From the NCBI GenBank assembly GCA_022432975.1, contig CM039508.1, positions 46,217,646-46,281,645 on the forward strand: 64,000 bases of DNA, given 5' to 3'. Shown here one piece after another: positions 22,613 through 33,287 of the stretch (position 1 is its first letter; each line of letters opens with the position of its first letter). The notes under the pieces were generated by a model that was not told where the DNA came from, ran no database searches, and was given only the letters and a program-made list of their open reading frames with translations. This DNA is from Begonia masoniana (Eukaryota > Streptophyta > Magnoliopsida > Cucurbitales > Begoniaceae). Both the position numbers and the translations under genes were made by a program.

Positions 22613-23496
22613 GATCGTGTTAAATTACCACTAATCGAGATTATATAGTATAATCTCCATAAAGCACTATTCAATACCATTATGGTTTTAATCTACTACG
22701 TCTATAGGAAATTCGAGATCTCAAAGGAGTAATCATTAATATAAAAGATGAGGCTTGTAACAATCATTACTTTTGTATCACGTGTTTGTATTAATTTTTA
22801 TATACACTTCGAGATAACTCCGATCAAAACAAAAATGATTATCACGAGTCTTTTTTTTTTTTTTTTTAAATTGATGGTTGATCTTTGCAGATATACATAA
22901 TTTTTCACCTGATTTAGTCACACTACGATTTCTCAAGTCGTACGATATAACGTCTAAAAATTATAAAAAAAAATCAAGTGGCCAAATATAATAATCGATA
23001 GACATTAGGTGCATATTGTTTGAATATATTTCATACAACAAGAATCGACAATAATTAATTAAAATCCATCTATTTAATACAACAAGAATCCAACAATAAT
23101 TAATTAATTAATTATATTTCATACAACAAAAATCAACAATTAATTAATCAAGTTGGGTTTACGCTAATCAAGACAACGTAGACTTGGTAAACTATGTCGG
23201 TGGTTTTTTCTAAACATTTGGAATTTACTAGATAATCATTGGCATTTGAAGGTGCTCTTATCTCATCAAATCCATCTATTGATTCTGGTTCCAAGAGTGG
23301 GAGGATCATCGGTTCATGAAGATAACTTTCTGGGTCGGTCGAATCGGTTTATTAGGTAAGACTTTTGTTAGATCTGTGTTTTTTATTTATATCAACGGCG
23401 GATTCTCCAACATCCATGCTCTTCTGATTTCCAGGTTGATGGAATTCTTAGTTGCAGGTTGCAGTGAGATAATGGACGCAGTTTTACGGGCTATGG
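22613..23496. repeat. Segmental duplication, copy 2 (right part)
   Basis: Continues the homology to copy 1 (about 5965-6489), with an extra stretch near 22850-23160 of poly-T, AT-rich and TTAATTAA-rich DNA. It ends inside the CC-NBS start at ACGGGCTATGG, where the TRIM-like element begins. Confidence 0.8.
23439..23496 (+). pseudogene. CC-NBS (NLR) N-terminal stub, cut by an insertion
   Basis: Reads MEFLVAGCSEIMDAVLRAM, matching the start of the NLR fragment at 6430. The open frame then enters the LTR beginning TGATAAGGG and no NLR sequence was recognised beyond it. Confidence 0.75.
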
Positions 23497-23705
23497 TGAT
23501 AAGGGTAGAATTTGGGTGGGTTTAGCGAGAAGGAGAAGAAGATAGACAGTTCGCTGGAAAAGAAGTAGAAAGAGAGAGAGAGAGGATTGTGTTAGCTGGA
23601 AAAGCAGTAGAGAGAAAGAGAGTCAAAGAGAGAGAGTAATCAGGAGAGATTTAATATTCATTCTTCATGCCCCCTCTGGATGGAGTTACAGACCTTAAAA
23701 CAACA
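23497..23705 (-). repeat. 3' LTR of the TRIM-like element
   Basis: On the minus strand it runs from TGTTGTTTTAAGGTC to CCCTTATCA. Near-identical to 24907-25116 apart from small indels around the GA-rich tract. Confidence 0.75.
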
Positions 23706-23897
23706 GTTAAGTAAAAACAACCGAAAGCAATTAACTACCCATAATCATTAACTATCCATGATCCTTAGCATTGGCTAAACTAACCCACTAACCCACTTCT
23801 GCTAAACCAATCCATGCCATGGACGTCTGCCACCATGTACGTATCATTCCCTGCCGCTTAAGAATCCTTGTCCACAAGGATAAAATCAGGATAAGTT

Positions 23898-24881
23898 TCA
23901 AGGAACGTCGAAATTTCGGGCATGTAAAGAAATTCTGGATATGGCTTTGGGGTCCCTCGTATCACTGTCAGCCGCCATATTGCTGGAGGAATCATCAAAA
24001 TTGAGACTCAAAATGGAATCGATAATTGTCTTTGCCATCCCCTGAGTACGTAAAAGTTGCCTCTGCTGCCCTGTTTCACAGATAGATAACAGGGACAACA
24101 GGCTCGCCCTAATGATCCTTGCTGGCTGAGCCTTTCTGAGACCATCCCAAGCAAAATTCACCTTACCCACATGCTCCATCAATTCCCCGAACTCCTGCGC
24201 CTCCATCAGCGTGGACGTTGCCAGAAACGACAGCCTGTGACTAGTTGGAAGCTCTACCTTTCTCTTCCAAACTCTAGCTGCCGTAGTCTTGCTAACAACT
24301 CCGTTTCTCGAATCGTTAAACGAACGCCTCGTCGACTGGTTCGAGGACGGACTCAGAGACAAATGTCGGGTATTTGGTTCAGAATTGAAAGTGGACCAAG
24401 GAGAAGACGAATCTTGAGACGACAAGGCGATGCTGTAGGGAACGTCGCGAGAGTTTTCTTGAGGCAGAGATTCGGAAAATGTGTCATGAACAAAATCGTT
24501 TAAGGAGTCCGAGAAAGGTGTCGGACTGCGACGAAACGGAAAACCAAGCGAAACGGAAACCCTCCAAACCGAACAAGGAAAGGGGCAAGATAGGGGAAAA
24601 GGAGACGGCGAGCGAGGCGGAGAGAATCGATAGAGATCGACGAAGTCTGCTCCTTGAGGGTCAGGGATGGTGGGAGAGCAGCCATTGTTTGGTGAAGAAG
24701 AAGACGATCCCGGAGCGAAGGGAGTGATGTCGGGCGAATTCCGGAAAGTGCGCAGAGCTTGGAGCTCAGACAGCACTGCTTGTAGAGTTGCGTTAACTTG
24801 ATCAAAGATAGACTCATGGTGGGCTAAGGCTTCGTTCACTTCATTGCGGAATTCAGCATTCGATTTGCTTCGTGTATCCAT
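23898..24881 (-). CDS. Chimeric gag-like / WAPL-like ORF in the TRIM-like element
   Basis: An intact 327-residue ORF starts at the ATG 11 bases after the primer site. Residues 1-45 (MDTRSKSNAEF, then a helix ending TLQAVLSELQALR) resemble the N-terminus of plant Ty3 gag. From about residue 115 to 305 the sequence resembles the N-terminal part of plant WAPL, a cohesin-release factor: SDSLND, SSQDSSSPW, TSTLMEAQEFGELMEHVGKV, ASLLSLLSICETGQQRQLLR, GMAKTIIDSILSLNFDDSSS. Similarity stops near NMAA and the tail is unrelated. It reads like a captured host cDNA or exon set fused in frame. WAPL removes cohesin from chromosomes; whether this fragment does anything is unknown. Confidence 0.75.
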   Translation of the reverse strand: MDTRSKSNAEFRNEVNEALAHHESIFDQVNATLQAVLSELQALRTFRNSPDITPFAPGSSSSSPNNGCSPTIPDPQGADFVDLYRFSPPRSPSPFPLSCPFPCSVWRVSVSLGFPFRRSPTPFSDSLNDFVHDTFSESLPQENSRDVPYSIALSSQDSSSPWSTFNSEPNTRHLSLSPSSNQSTRRSFNDSRNGVVSKTTAARVWKRKVELPTSHRLSFLATSTLMEAQEFGELMEHVGKVNFAWDGLRKAQPARIIRASLLSLLSICETGQQRQLLRTQGMAKTIIDSILSLNFDDSSSNMAADSDTRDPKAISRISLHARNFDVP

Positions 24882-24906
24882 GATCGCGGCCTCGCTCTGA
24901 TACCAC

Positions 24907-25116
24907 TGATAAGGGTAGAATTTGGGTGGGTTTAGCGAGAAGGAGAAGAAGATAGACAGTTCGCTGGAAAAGAAGTAGAAAGAGAGAGAGAGAGGATTGT
25001 GTTCGCTGGAAAAGCAGTAGAGAGAAAGAGAGTCAAGAGAGAGAGTAAATCAGGAGAGATTTATATTCATTCTTCATGCCCCCTCTGGATGGAGTTACAG
25101 ACCTTAAAACTTATCA
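24907..25116 (-). repeat. 5' LTR of the TRIM-like element
   Basis: On the minus strand it starts TGATAAGTTTTAAGG and ends CCCTTATCA, then the primer site GTGGTATCAGAG. Inverted termini TGATAAG/CTTATCA are intact. Confidence 0.8.
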
Positions 25117-25433
25117 GATGCCAGATCGATGAGGATTGCACCATCCAACCTACACTCGTCCTCAACCAACTCAGGAAGAAGTCCACCTGCTAGTATCATC
25201 AACACTACATCACAAATCACCATTAGCTAATGCTAAATAAGTAAAGCAGTAATGAAAATGAAATGCTAAAACATAATTCCTACAAATGCATTTCGACTTT
25301 CTCTCTCAGTTGCCTAACAATTCATTCATAAGCTGATCTGCTCCCCGGTTCCCTTGGGAAGTGGACAATTTTCCCAATGTTATACATCTCTACTCGATTA
25401 AGGGGCGGATGAATTCCCGTATAATAGCTGATC
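25117..25433. other. Contig 1 end, no supported gene
   Basis: No domain, repeat or RNA was recognised. The short open frames run into the N gap and cannot be judged. Confidence 0.5.
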
Positions 25434-25533
25434 NNNNNNNNNNNNNNNNNNNNNNNNNNNNNNNNNNNNNNNNNNNNNNNNNNNNNNNNNNNNNNNNNNN
25501 NNNNNNNNNNNNNNNNNNNNNNNNNNNNNNNNN
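25434..25533. other. Scaffold gap of 100 N
   Basis: Exactly 100 N, the usual placeholder for an unsized scaffold join. Order and orientation of the sequence to the right are therefore not proven by the sequence. Confidence 0.98.
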
Positions 25534-26415
25534 CAAAAGCAGAAATAAAGATTTTACTTTCTATGATTTTCAAGTCTCCAAATTTGCTTAATTTATGTAG
25601 GTCCGGTTACATCCTCGCATTAATCATATGAATGAACCTCGCAGCGTCCCGATGTCAAAAATTTGTATTATACACATCCACGTAAATAAGCCACCTCTAT
25701 ACAAGCTTTCATTTTCCGTCTCTGCTGACCTTTGAATCCCTGTTTATTTTAGTGACTAATTCAATTATACTTGAATTTTGGAATTACAATATAAAATAGA
25801 TAAATCTTTTTAAAAAAAAAAAATCAAGTAGATCATACTCGAGTATTTGGAAATTTACCCGAGATACATGCTTTAACCTAATATGTTAAAAATAACATGC
25901 CTTAATACTCTAATCTCCACTATAAACCTTCACTTAATTGTCGTTCATTACTTAGTTTTAAAAATTTTATTAAATTTATTATTTATTTCAACTATAAAAA
26001 TTCTACAATTATAGAACTCCTCAAGTGTACATTTAGCACTGCTAGACAACATTAAATTTAGTAAAATTGATAAGTAACTAATTGGTTTTATAGTTTTTAA
26101 TTAAAAAATTAAATAAATTTCCATTCGAAGATGAGCAGTGAGATGCCCATGACTTTTGTCACTGGCCGCGTCCTCTAGTGGTGGGAGTACGGCTGGTCTA
26201 GTCGAACCGGTCGTACCCGCACTGTAAAAATCCATGAGTACAATCGGGTTTTGTTTTTTTGTGGGGCGAGTCGCCGGTTGACGGACCAGCCGTACTCGAC
26301 GCCACAAAAAAAAACACAAAGCACGTGACTGATCGAGTACGACGGTCCAAATGGACCGACCGTACGTCAACCCCCTAGTTAAAGGGGCACCCGGGCGTTT
26401 GAAAAAAACACCTAC
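25534..26415. repeat. Inverted copy of 55764-56665 (host flank plus Mutator terminal repeat)
   Basis: Reading the minus strand of 55764-56665 reproduces this stretch, with many single-base insertions and deletions. The part 25534-26100 corresponds to DNA just downstream of the root-cap gene. The part 26130-26415 is the outer Mutator terminal repeat with ACGGCTGGTC-type palindromes. Confidence 0.88.
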
Positions 26416-26419
26416 CCTC

Positions 26420-28004
26420 TGACATGCCCGTGATGCATATAAAGAAAATTAGTAGAATCCCGGGGCCTTATACCTAAATTCTCTATTTATTACTTTTTTT
26501 TATTTTTGTAGGAAAATTTAATGAAGAAGGATTGCATTGGATCACTTGGAGGAGTCACTACTTTCCCGTGGGAATTTGTCTCCCGCCCCTATTTTTTAAT
26601 TTATTTTAAACTTATTTGGCATCATTCGCCTTTATTGTATGGATTATATCATTGCATCATCATTAGATTGTGTGGTTTAGGGTTAGAGTGTATCTTTGTG
26701 GATTATGGGTTGAAGAAATTCAACCATTATTCAAAGGAAAAAGGCCTCACAAGATCAAGCCCAAAGGACGTCATGGCCCAAAGAAGAGCCCACATTTAAA
26801 GGTATGGTTTTGGCAAGTACAAGATTTAGTAAGTACCAATGGATTGAGATGGGTGGCAAATTCGCCTCCATTGATCCCTTTATAGGCAGACATTCATCGC
26901 CCTCCCTATGATTGTGCTGTTGGCCTTCTTGACCATCCTCTTTTTCATCTAAGGCCACCAGTTCATTCCTCCTTGTGGATTGCAAGGACAGAGAACTTGG
27001 CCTCATGGATTCGATGATGTGGCAAGATTCCCTCATTGATCCCTTTAGGCATGACATTATCTCCTCCTATGATGTGTGCTTGTTTGCCTTGATCTTGACC
27101 ATCCATCTTTTTTCCATCTAATGGCCCCATTTCATCATCCTTATGGAAGTGCAAGGACAAGAGATAGTGGCCTCATTGTATTGATGATGTTGCAAGATTT
27201 CCCCTCATTGATCCCTTTAAGGCATGGCATTCTCTTCTCGCCCTAGGATGTGTGCTTGTTGGCCTTGATCTTGTCATCCCCATCCTTTTTCAATCAAAAG
27301 GGCCACCAGTCTCCCTTCCAACCCTAATCCACTCTAGGACTTCTATAAATGCATGGCCTTAGTGTTTTTATGGAACTTTTTGCCACATTTCAATAAAACT
27401 ACCTTATTTTCCTAAGCTTTTTTTTGCTTGGTTTTTCCTTGGTTCTTTGAACCAGAGATTTTAGCTCCATTGCTAACCTAGGCTTGGGTTGCTAGTTAGC
27501 TCTTATTTCATGTCCCTCACTCTCATTGTGAGTTTGGATCGAGACAAATTCCCGGCCGTACTAGTGGTCGTTTTCCTCCCGAAACGTTCATCCGAAGCTT
27601 AAACCCGTAAATCTCTCTAAGGAACCCCAAGGGGATTTTCTTTACTTTGTATTGTCTTCACTTTCACAACATAATCACCCCTTTAAATTCCGCTTCCACA
27701 ACACACACCCTTCACTTTTATTTTATGTCCTTTTATTTCCTTTTTGCATTGCAGATTGTCATAATTCTCCATAACATCTCTTCTCCTCTCTTTGCTTCGA
27801 TTTTTCTTTATATTTCACAGGCCTCATCCAAACATACCTATCTTCGGGCCCTCGCATTGATATCCATATGTTTTAGTTCTTGCATTTTTTTTAGTAATTT
27901 TCTTTCCTTTATTCATCTTTTACAACTAACACACAACTGATCACGTTCTTGAATATTTGAGGCTTTGTACAACGGACCCCTTTTTCTAAGAGTCCCCCGG
28001 GTCA
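26420..28004 (+). repeat. Ty3 LTR a (indel-rich)
   Basis: Begins TGACATGCCCGTGATGCAT and ends GGGTCA before a primer-site-like GTGGTAAGCAGAGCC. It aligns with the cleaner LTRs at 37258-38661 and 54350-55763 but contains many one-base insertions and deletions. The host sequence before it (ACCCTC) is a noisy version of the target site ACCTC. Confidence 0.85.
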
Positions 28005-31000
28005 GTGGTAAGCAGAGCCACAAGGCTCCGTTATGCATTTTAGTTGCATTTGGCTTGGCCAAAATATCGGCACGAAACCGGGATAACGGCTCCTTTTTTT
28101 TTCCGCATTATTTTTCCTATATTGTTTGATCTAATTTTGTGCTAACTTGGTGCTAATCTAACTCGTTATTTGCTGCCATTTTATGCTATTTATTAACCTT
28201 GATATCGTGTTGAAATATGGTATGGCATAAGGAAGAAATTGGCCCAAGGTAATAGTTAAAATCTCTTCTATTTATTCTTTTTTTTTTTTCCTTTTCGTCT
28301 ATTCTTCATCTTAGCACGGTTCTCTTCTATGATATTTGCTGTTTTGAACTCAGTTATTTGCATCTAAATCTAAGGCCAAAACTTTCTGAAAATTTGTAGA
28401 AAAAACAACAGAAATCACCTAAAGAAAATTAACACAATCTTGTTCATAACTTGTTTGAATATGTCCTTTACGTTTTTTGCTTTCTTCTTGTTCTCGGTTT
28501 TATTATCTTTACCACGGTTTCTTAGCACTTCTTGTTGAACGTTAGCCATAATTACACTAATCTTTCCAATAAGTACATCATTAAGTTTCGGGAAATTTTT
28601 GTGTTAAAATCGCTTGGATTTATCATTATTGAAATCGGATGATTATTGCCTTAGATCATCGATTTTTGCACTACATTCATGATATGGTCACTTTTGCCTA
28701 TTAATTTGCTAATTATTGCTCTTGTTTTAACATTAGGAACTCACCTATTATAATTCTGTTAATTACATGACAAAAATTTGTTGTAAATTAAGCATTGCAT
28801 GACTAAAAGTGTAAAATGAAACGCACACACCACTAAAAATTCCTGCTTATTACATCTGAAAATTTCAGCATGTTTCTCTTGATTAAGTTTTGAATTCAGT
28901 ATTGTACTTCTATTATTTGTAATAATTATTTTATATTAAGATTGTCTTGAGTGGATTTGGTGTAGAATGATAACTTGGTTAAATTGGGCTACATTGTGGT
29001 GTTTAGCATTTATTGAAAAATATTCTTTCTATAGTTAATTTGTTAATGTTTATGCTCCATAAGTTTTTTCCTTAAGTGAGCATGATCCCGACTTTATTTT
29101 TGTCTTAGCTAAGAATTCCCCTAGGCTTGAAATTTTACCTAAGACTTAACATATAATCAAACCTCACCAATAATGATGAACACTTAGACAAGAATTGAGA
29201 TTTTAATTAACACTTATTATGACTCTAGGCGTGGTTTTGCACGTGAACACACCAAACAAAGAACCAAATCGTGCGAGGGGACACTCCCCCCCGAACCTTA
29301 CACGTCTCGAAGTGTGAGACTATTGCAAGAGGCAACAAGGGACAAATCGTGCCTTAACGAGCGTGTTCATAACCTTGCCCACCAATTCCATCTCTTTTAA
29401 ACATCCTCCCCGTAGAGAGACCAGACAAGTCACTTCGCACAAACTCCTCTAGGATTATTCCCCCGAGCGTCCTCGACGTCGTAATCAACCCCACACACAC
29501 CCATAAGTAATATGGACTGAATCCCAAGAAGGATACAACATAATTATTCGTGGAAGAGTATTGGTTGAGCATGAAGAGTATCGCGCCAATCGCGTAGGGG
29601 ACAATCGACGACCTCCGCAACATCAGATCCCATTCCCCCTTTCGTGGAACGTGTTACGTCGACACTTATCTAGATTGGTTGATAAAGTGAGATGAGTTTT
29701 CGATTAGCCATGACGACTCGATCGAGTTAAAAAATCATTGCCTCTCTTGACTTACGGGTCACGCCGCTTGTGGGGGTCCACCTTAAGCCCAAAGATTAGG
29801 GCCTTAGGACCTCCCGTTACACAACTTGACTTCCATAAAGACTTAATGCACCATAGTTCGTCCCTCGTCACTACAAGCACGAACTCTTTCTCACCGTTCA
29901 CACTTTAAAGAAAATAGCCTCTCGGTAGAGAAGTATCTTACCGAATTGAAACCTTAACATGCGTGCGCAATTGATGACCCAAGAACAACTCCAATCGCTA
30001 GAGTTCATAAGGCTTAAATCGAGAACAATAGGAGATCTTGTAGAGATGCAACACTTGGAGAACCATGGAATTTTGGTCTCCAACTAGCCCTCAACGGTGG
30101 AGAGACAATGGAAAAAAGTGCAAGACCGACTTGCCAACAAATTTTCTCCCTTATTTCACTTCCGAAAAAATACCCAAAACACACGAAGAGAAGAGACCGT
30201 TCAAAAAAATCCACCGAAATTGGCCCCCGAAAACGCCCAATACCCCGCCCCATCCCCCAACAAACGCCAAGAATCCCACCTAAAGGACCAAGAGCACCGG
30301 ATTCCAAAATCACTTAAATTAGTGCTAGGAAAAGGAACATGTATGCCAATGAATGTAAAAACCACCGTGTCATGGTTATTAAGGAGTCCAACGGGAGAGT
30401 GGGAAAGTGAGGACGACTGAAGTAATCAACAAGTTGGAAAAAGAGTAGAAATTGAGGAGCGAAGATGACGCCGATACATGCCAAGCCCCCAAGAGGACCT
30501 TTGTTACATGGTCATTAGGCGGCATCACATCAAAGCACGTGGACAGGACGGTCAACGTGAAATTTATTTCATATCGATGTTTGTAAGAGATAAAGTTGTC
30601 TATGATATCGACTGAGGAATTGCATAAATGCGCCATCCCAAGACATGGTCAGAAAAAACTTGAAACCCGTAAATATCCCACACCTACAAAGCTTCAATGG
30701 TTTACGACAAAATGGCATGCATCCCAAACAAGTAACCGGAGATTTCGTGATAAAAAAACAAGGAGGTCGGTTTATGGTGTTGTGAGCGTTGTCCCAAGAG
30801 TTGCCGCCCACCTATTACTTGGACGCCATGGCACTTTGATCGAAGGGTAACTATACGGCTTTCCTCAACGTTTACCTTTAATTTTGGAGGAAGAAAGATT
30901 AAGTTGCTACCTGGTGCGCCCGACCAATCTGCAGATGAGGGTCACCCCCATAGGGCAAATCAAAAGAAATTTTATTTAGTGTCAAAAATGGCGGGTCTAG

Positions 31001-31608
31001 TTGAAGAGCTTCCCTCCTATCAATTGGCGTGACAATCCTTTGTCGAGAAGTGTCAATTTCCTTCCTACCACACTTGAAAAACGTCTTTTATCAAGCACAT
31101 CCAAATTCTCTATTTGGCCAATGAATTTATCCCGTGCCAATTGAGGGAAGAATTTGTATGGTCAGAGAAGTCCAATTTTAATGATGACACCTAGTTTTGG
31201 ACTATGTAGCATGATCATCACTCTCCTTTTCTATCTTTCCAAGTCTTGATGAATTGTTCTCTCCAATCCCCTCGTTAGAAAAGATGTTGATTTATGAACT
31301 TGAGCTTAACTAATTTCCTTCATACAACTTTTCTTAGAGCTACGCCATTCAAAAGGATTTATTCCCCTATGTAGCCCAAAACGCTCCACCCTTCAATTTG
31401 GTGGCTACCAACACTTACTTTTCCACCATTCATTACCACAATTTTACCATAAGGACAGGGTTAAAGTTCTATTGGTAGTAAATTTTTCTTTGCGGTCTTC
31501 ATATTCAGTTGGACTATTCTTTGGTTTAAAAGGATTTAGCATTTCCTCCCCCTTACTATTTCGCATTCACTAACCTTGGAAAAATTCCTTCAATTAACCG
31601 AGCAATCG

Positions 31609-31643
<35 letters not shown>

Positions 31644-31874
31644 CCCCCCCCCAAGTACCCGTTGATTTCAATCTCACCACCCTCACCAAAGAAATTCAGT
31701 AAGACCATCCAGCCCCTCCATGTCACCTAGATTTTAACGAAGACCTGTCCTCATTGCCTTCAAACACTCAACCTCAAATTAATAAACAAACTAATAAACG
31801 AGAAATTGTTGGAGTCTCCTTTAGAGAAAGTCAACCAACGGATTTTGGGTCAAATCCCAAATCCCGGAGAGGCA
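28005..31874 (+). pseudogene. Ty3 internal region, first copy (heavily indel-broken)
   Basis: Corresponds to the minus strand of 50423-54349. Gag and protease segments are recognisable at about 29230-31300 in short broken frames (for instance AISSGHHIK-like and HLLLGRHGTL). The ORF that is intact at 50793-53120 is interrupted here by dozens of small indels. A poly-C tract lies at 31609-31651. The pattern is more like raw long-read error than natural decay. Confidence 0.8.
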
Positions 31875-33287
31875 TGACATGCCTCGGGATCATTGAAAAA
31901 GATAAATTAGTAGACCCTTGCCTACCAATTCTCTATTTATTACGTGTTTTTATTTTGTAGAATTTAATGACTGAAGGATTGATTTTGGATCCTTGGAGGA
32001 GTCCCTACTTAGCCCGATGAGAAATTTGTCTTCCCGGGCCCACTATTTTTGTAATTTTATTTTAAATTATTTGACATACATTATCTTTATTGTATGGATT
32101 ATTAATCCGCATGCATCTAATTGTGTGGTTAGGGTTAGATGTATCTGTGGATTATGGGTTGAAGAATGCAAACCATTAGTCAAAGGAAAAGCCTTCACAA
32201 GATCAAGCCCAAAGGAAGTCATGGCCCAAAGAAGAGCCACATTTAAAGGTATGGTTTTGCAAGTACAAGATTAGTGGCCACATGGATTGATGATGTGGCA
32301 AGATTCCTCCATTGATCCCTTTAGGCATGGGCATTCACTCCTCCCTATGATGTGTGCTTGTTTGCCTTGATCTTGGTCATCCATCCTTTTTCATCAAAGG
32401 GCCACCATTCATTCATCCTTATGGAAATTGCAAGACAAGAGATAGTGGCCTCATGGATTGATGATGTGGCAAGATTCCCTCCATTGATCCCTTTAGGCAT
32501 GGCATCATCTTCCTCCCTAGATGAAGGTGTGCTGTTTGCCTTGATCTGCGTGTCATCCATCCTTTTTCATCAAAGGGCACCATTCATCCCTTCCAACCCT
32601 AATCCACTCTAGGACTTTCTATATAATGCATGGATTTAGTGTTTGGTTGATGGAACTTTTTGCCAAATTCAATAAAATACCTTATTTTCCTAAGCGTTTT
32701 GCCTTGGTTACTTTCCCTGGGTTCTTTTGACCAAGAGGAGTTTAGCCTCCAGTGCTACCTGCTTGGGTTGCTAGGTTAGCGTCTATTCATTCCTCACCTT
32801 CTCCATTGGGAGTTGGATCTGAGGACGAAAATCGTCCCGGCCTAGCGGTGGTCGTTTTCCCTCCCGGAAAACGTGAATCCTAGAGCTTAACCCGTAAGAT
32901 CGCTGCTAAGGACCTCCAAGGGTATTTCTTTACTTTTATTGTCGTTCCACAGTTTCACCACTACTCACCCCGAAATTCGGCTCCACAAACACACACCCTT
33001 CACTTTCTTTTATTTATGTCATTTTATTTCCTTTTTGCATTGCATTGTCAATATTCTCCATAACATCTCTTCTCCATCTCTTTTCTTCTATTTTTCTTTA
33101 TATTTCACATCCTCATCCAACATACTATATTCGGCCCTAGCATTGATAATCCATTGTTTATTTTCTTGCATTTTTATTTTAGTAATGTCTTTCCTTTATT
33201 CATCTTTTACAACGAACACACAACTGAGCACTTATCTTGAATATTTGAGGGTTGTACACGGCCCCTTTTCTAAGGGACCCCGTGTCA
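31875..33287 (+). repeat. Ty3 LTR b
   Basis: From TGACATGCCTCGGGATCAT to ACCCCGTGTCA, followed by AGTGGTATCAGAGCC, an exact methionine-tRNA primer site. Shared between the two internal regions, giving LTR-internal-LTR-internal-LTR. Confidence 0.88.

Larger units (their letters stand above)
23497..25116 (-). mobile_element. TRIM-like LTR element carrying a WAPL fragment
   Basis: Two direct repeats of about 208 bp (23497-23705 and 24907-25116) share TGATAAGGGTAGAATTTGGG and CCCCCTCTGGATGGAGTTAC. On the minus strand the 24907-25116 copy is the 5' LTR, directly followed by GTGGTATCAGAG, a good methionine-tRNA primer site. A single ORF follows. The whole element is only 1.62 kb with no protease, reverse transcriptase or integrase, so it is non-autonomous. 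The two LTRs differ little (a few indels), so the insertion is fairly young. A clear target duplication was not seen. Confidence 0.82.

Noticed and set aside
24171..24727. Plus-strand ORFs opposite the gag-WAPL ORF.
   Set aside because: They are shadows of the minus-strand ORF, with no family resemblance and biased composition.
25117..25591. Possible gene spanning the first N gap.
   Set aside because: The open frames contain the N run itself and have no recognisable domain on either side.
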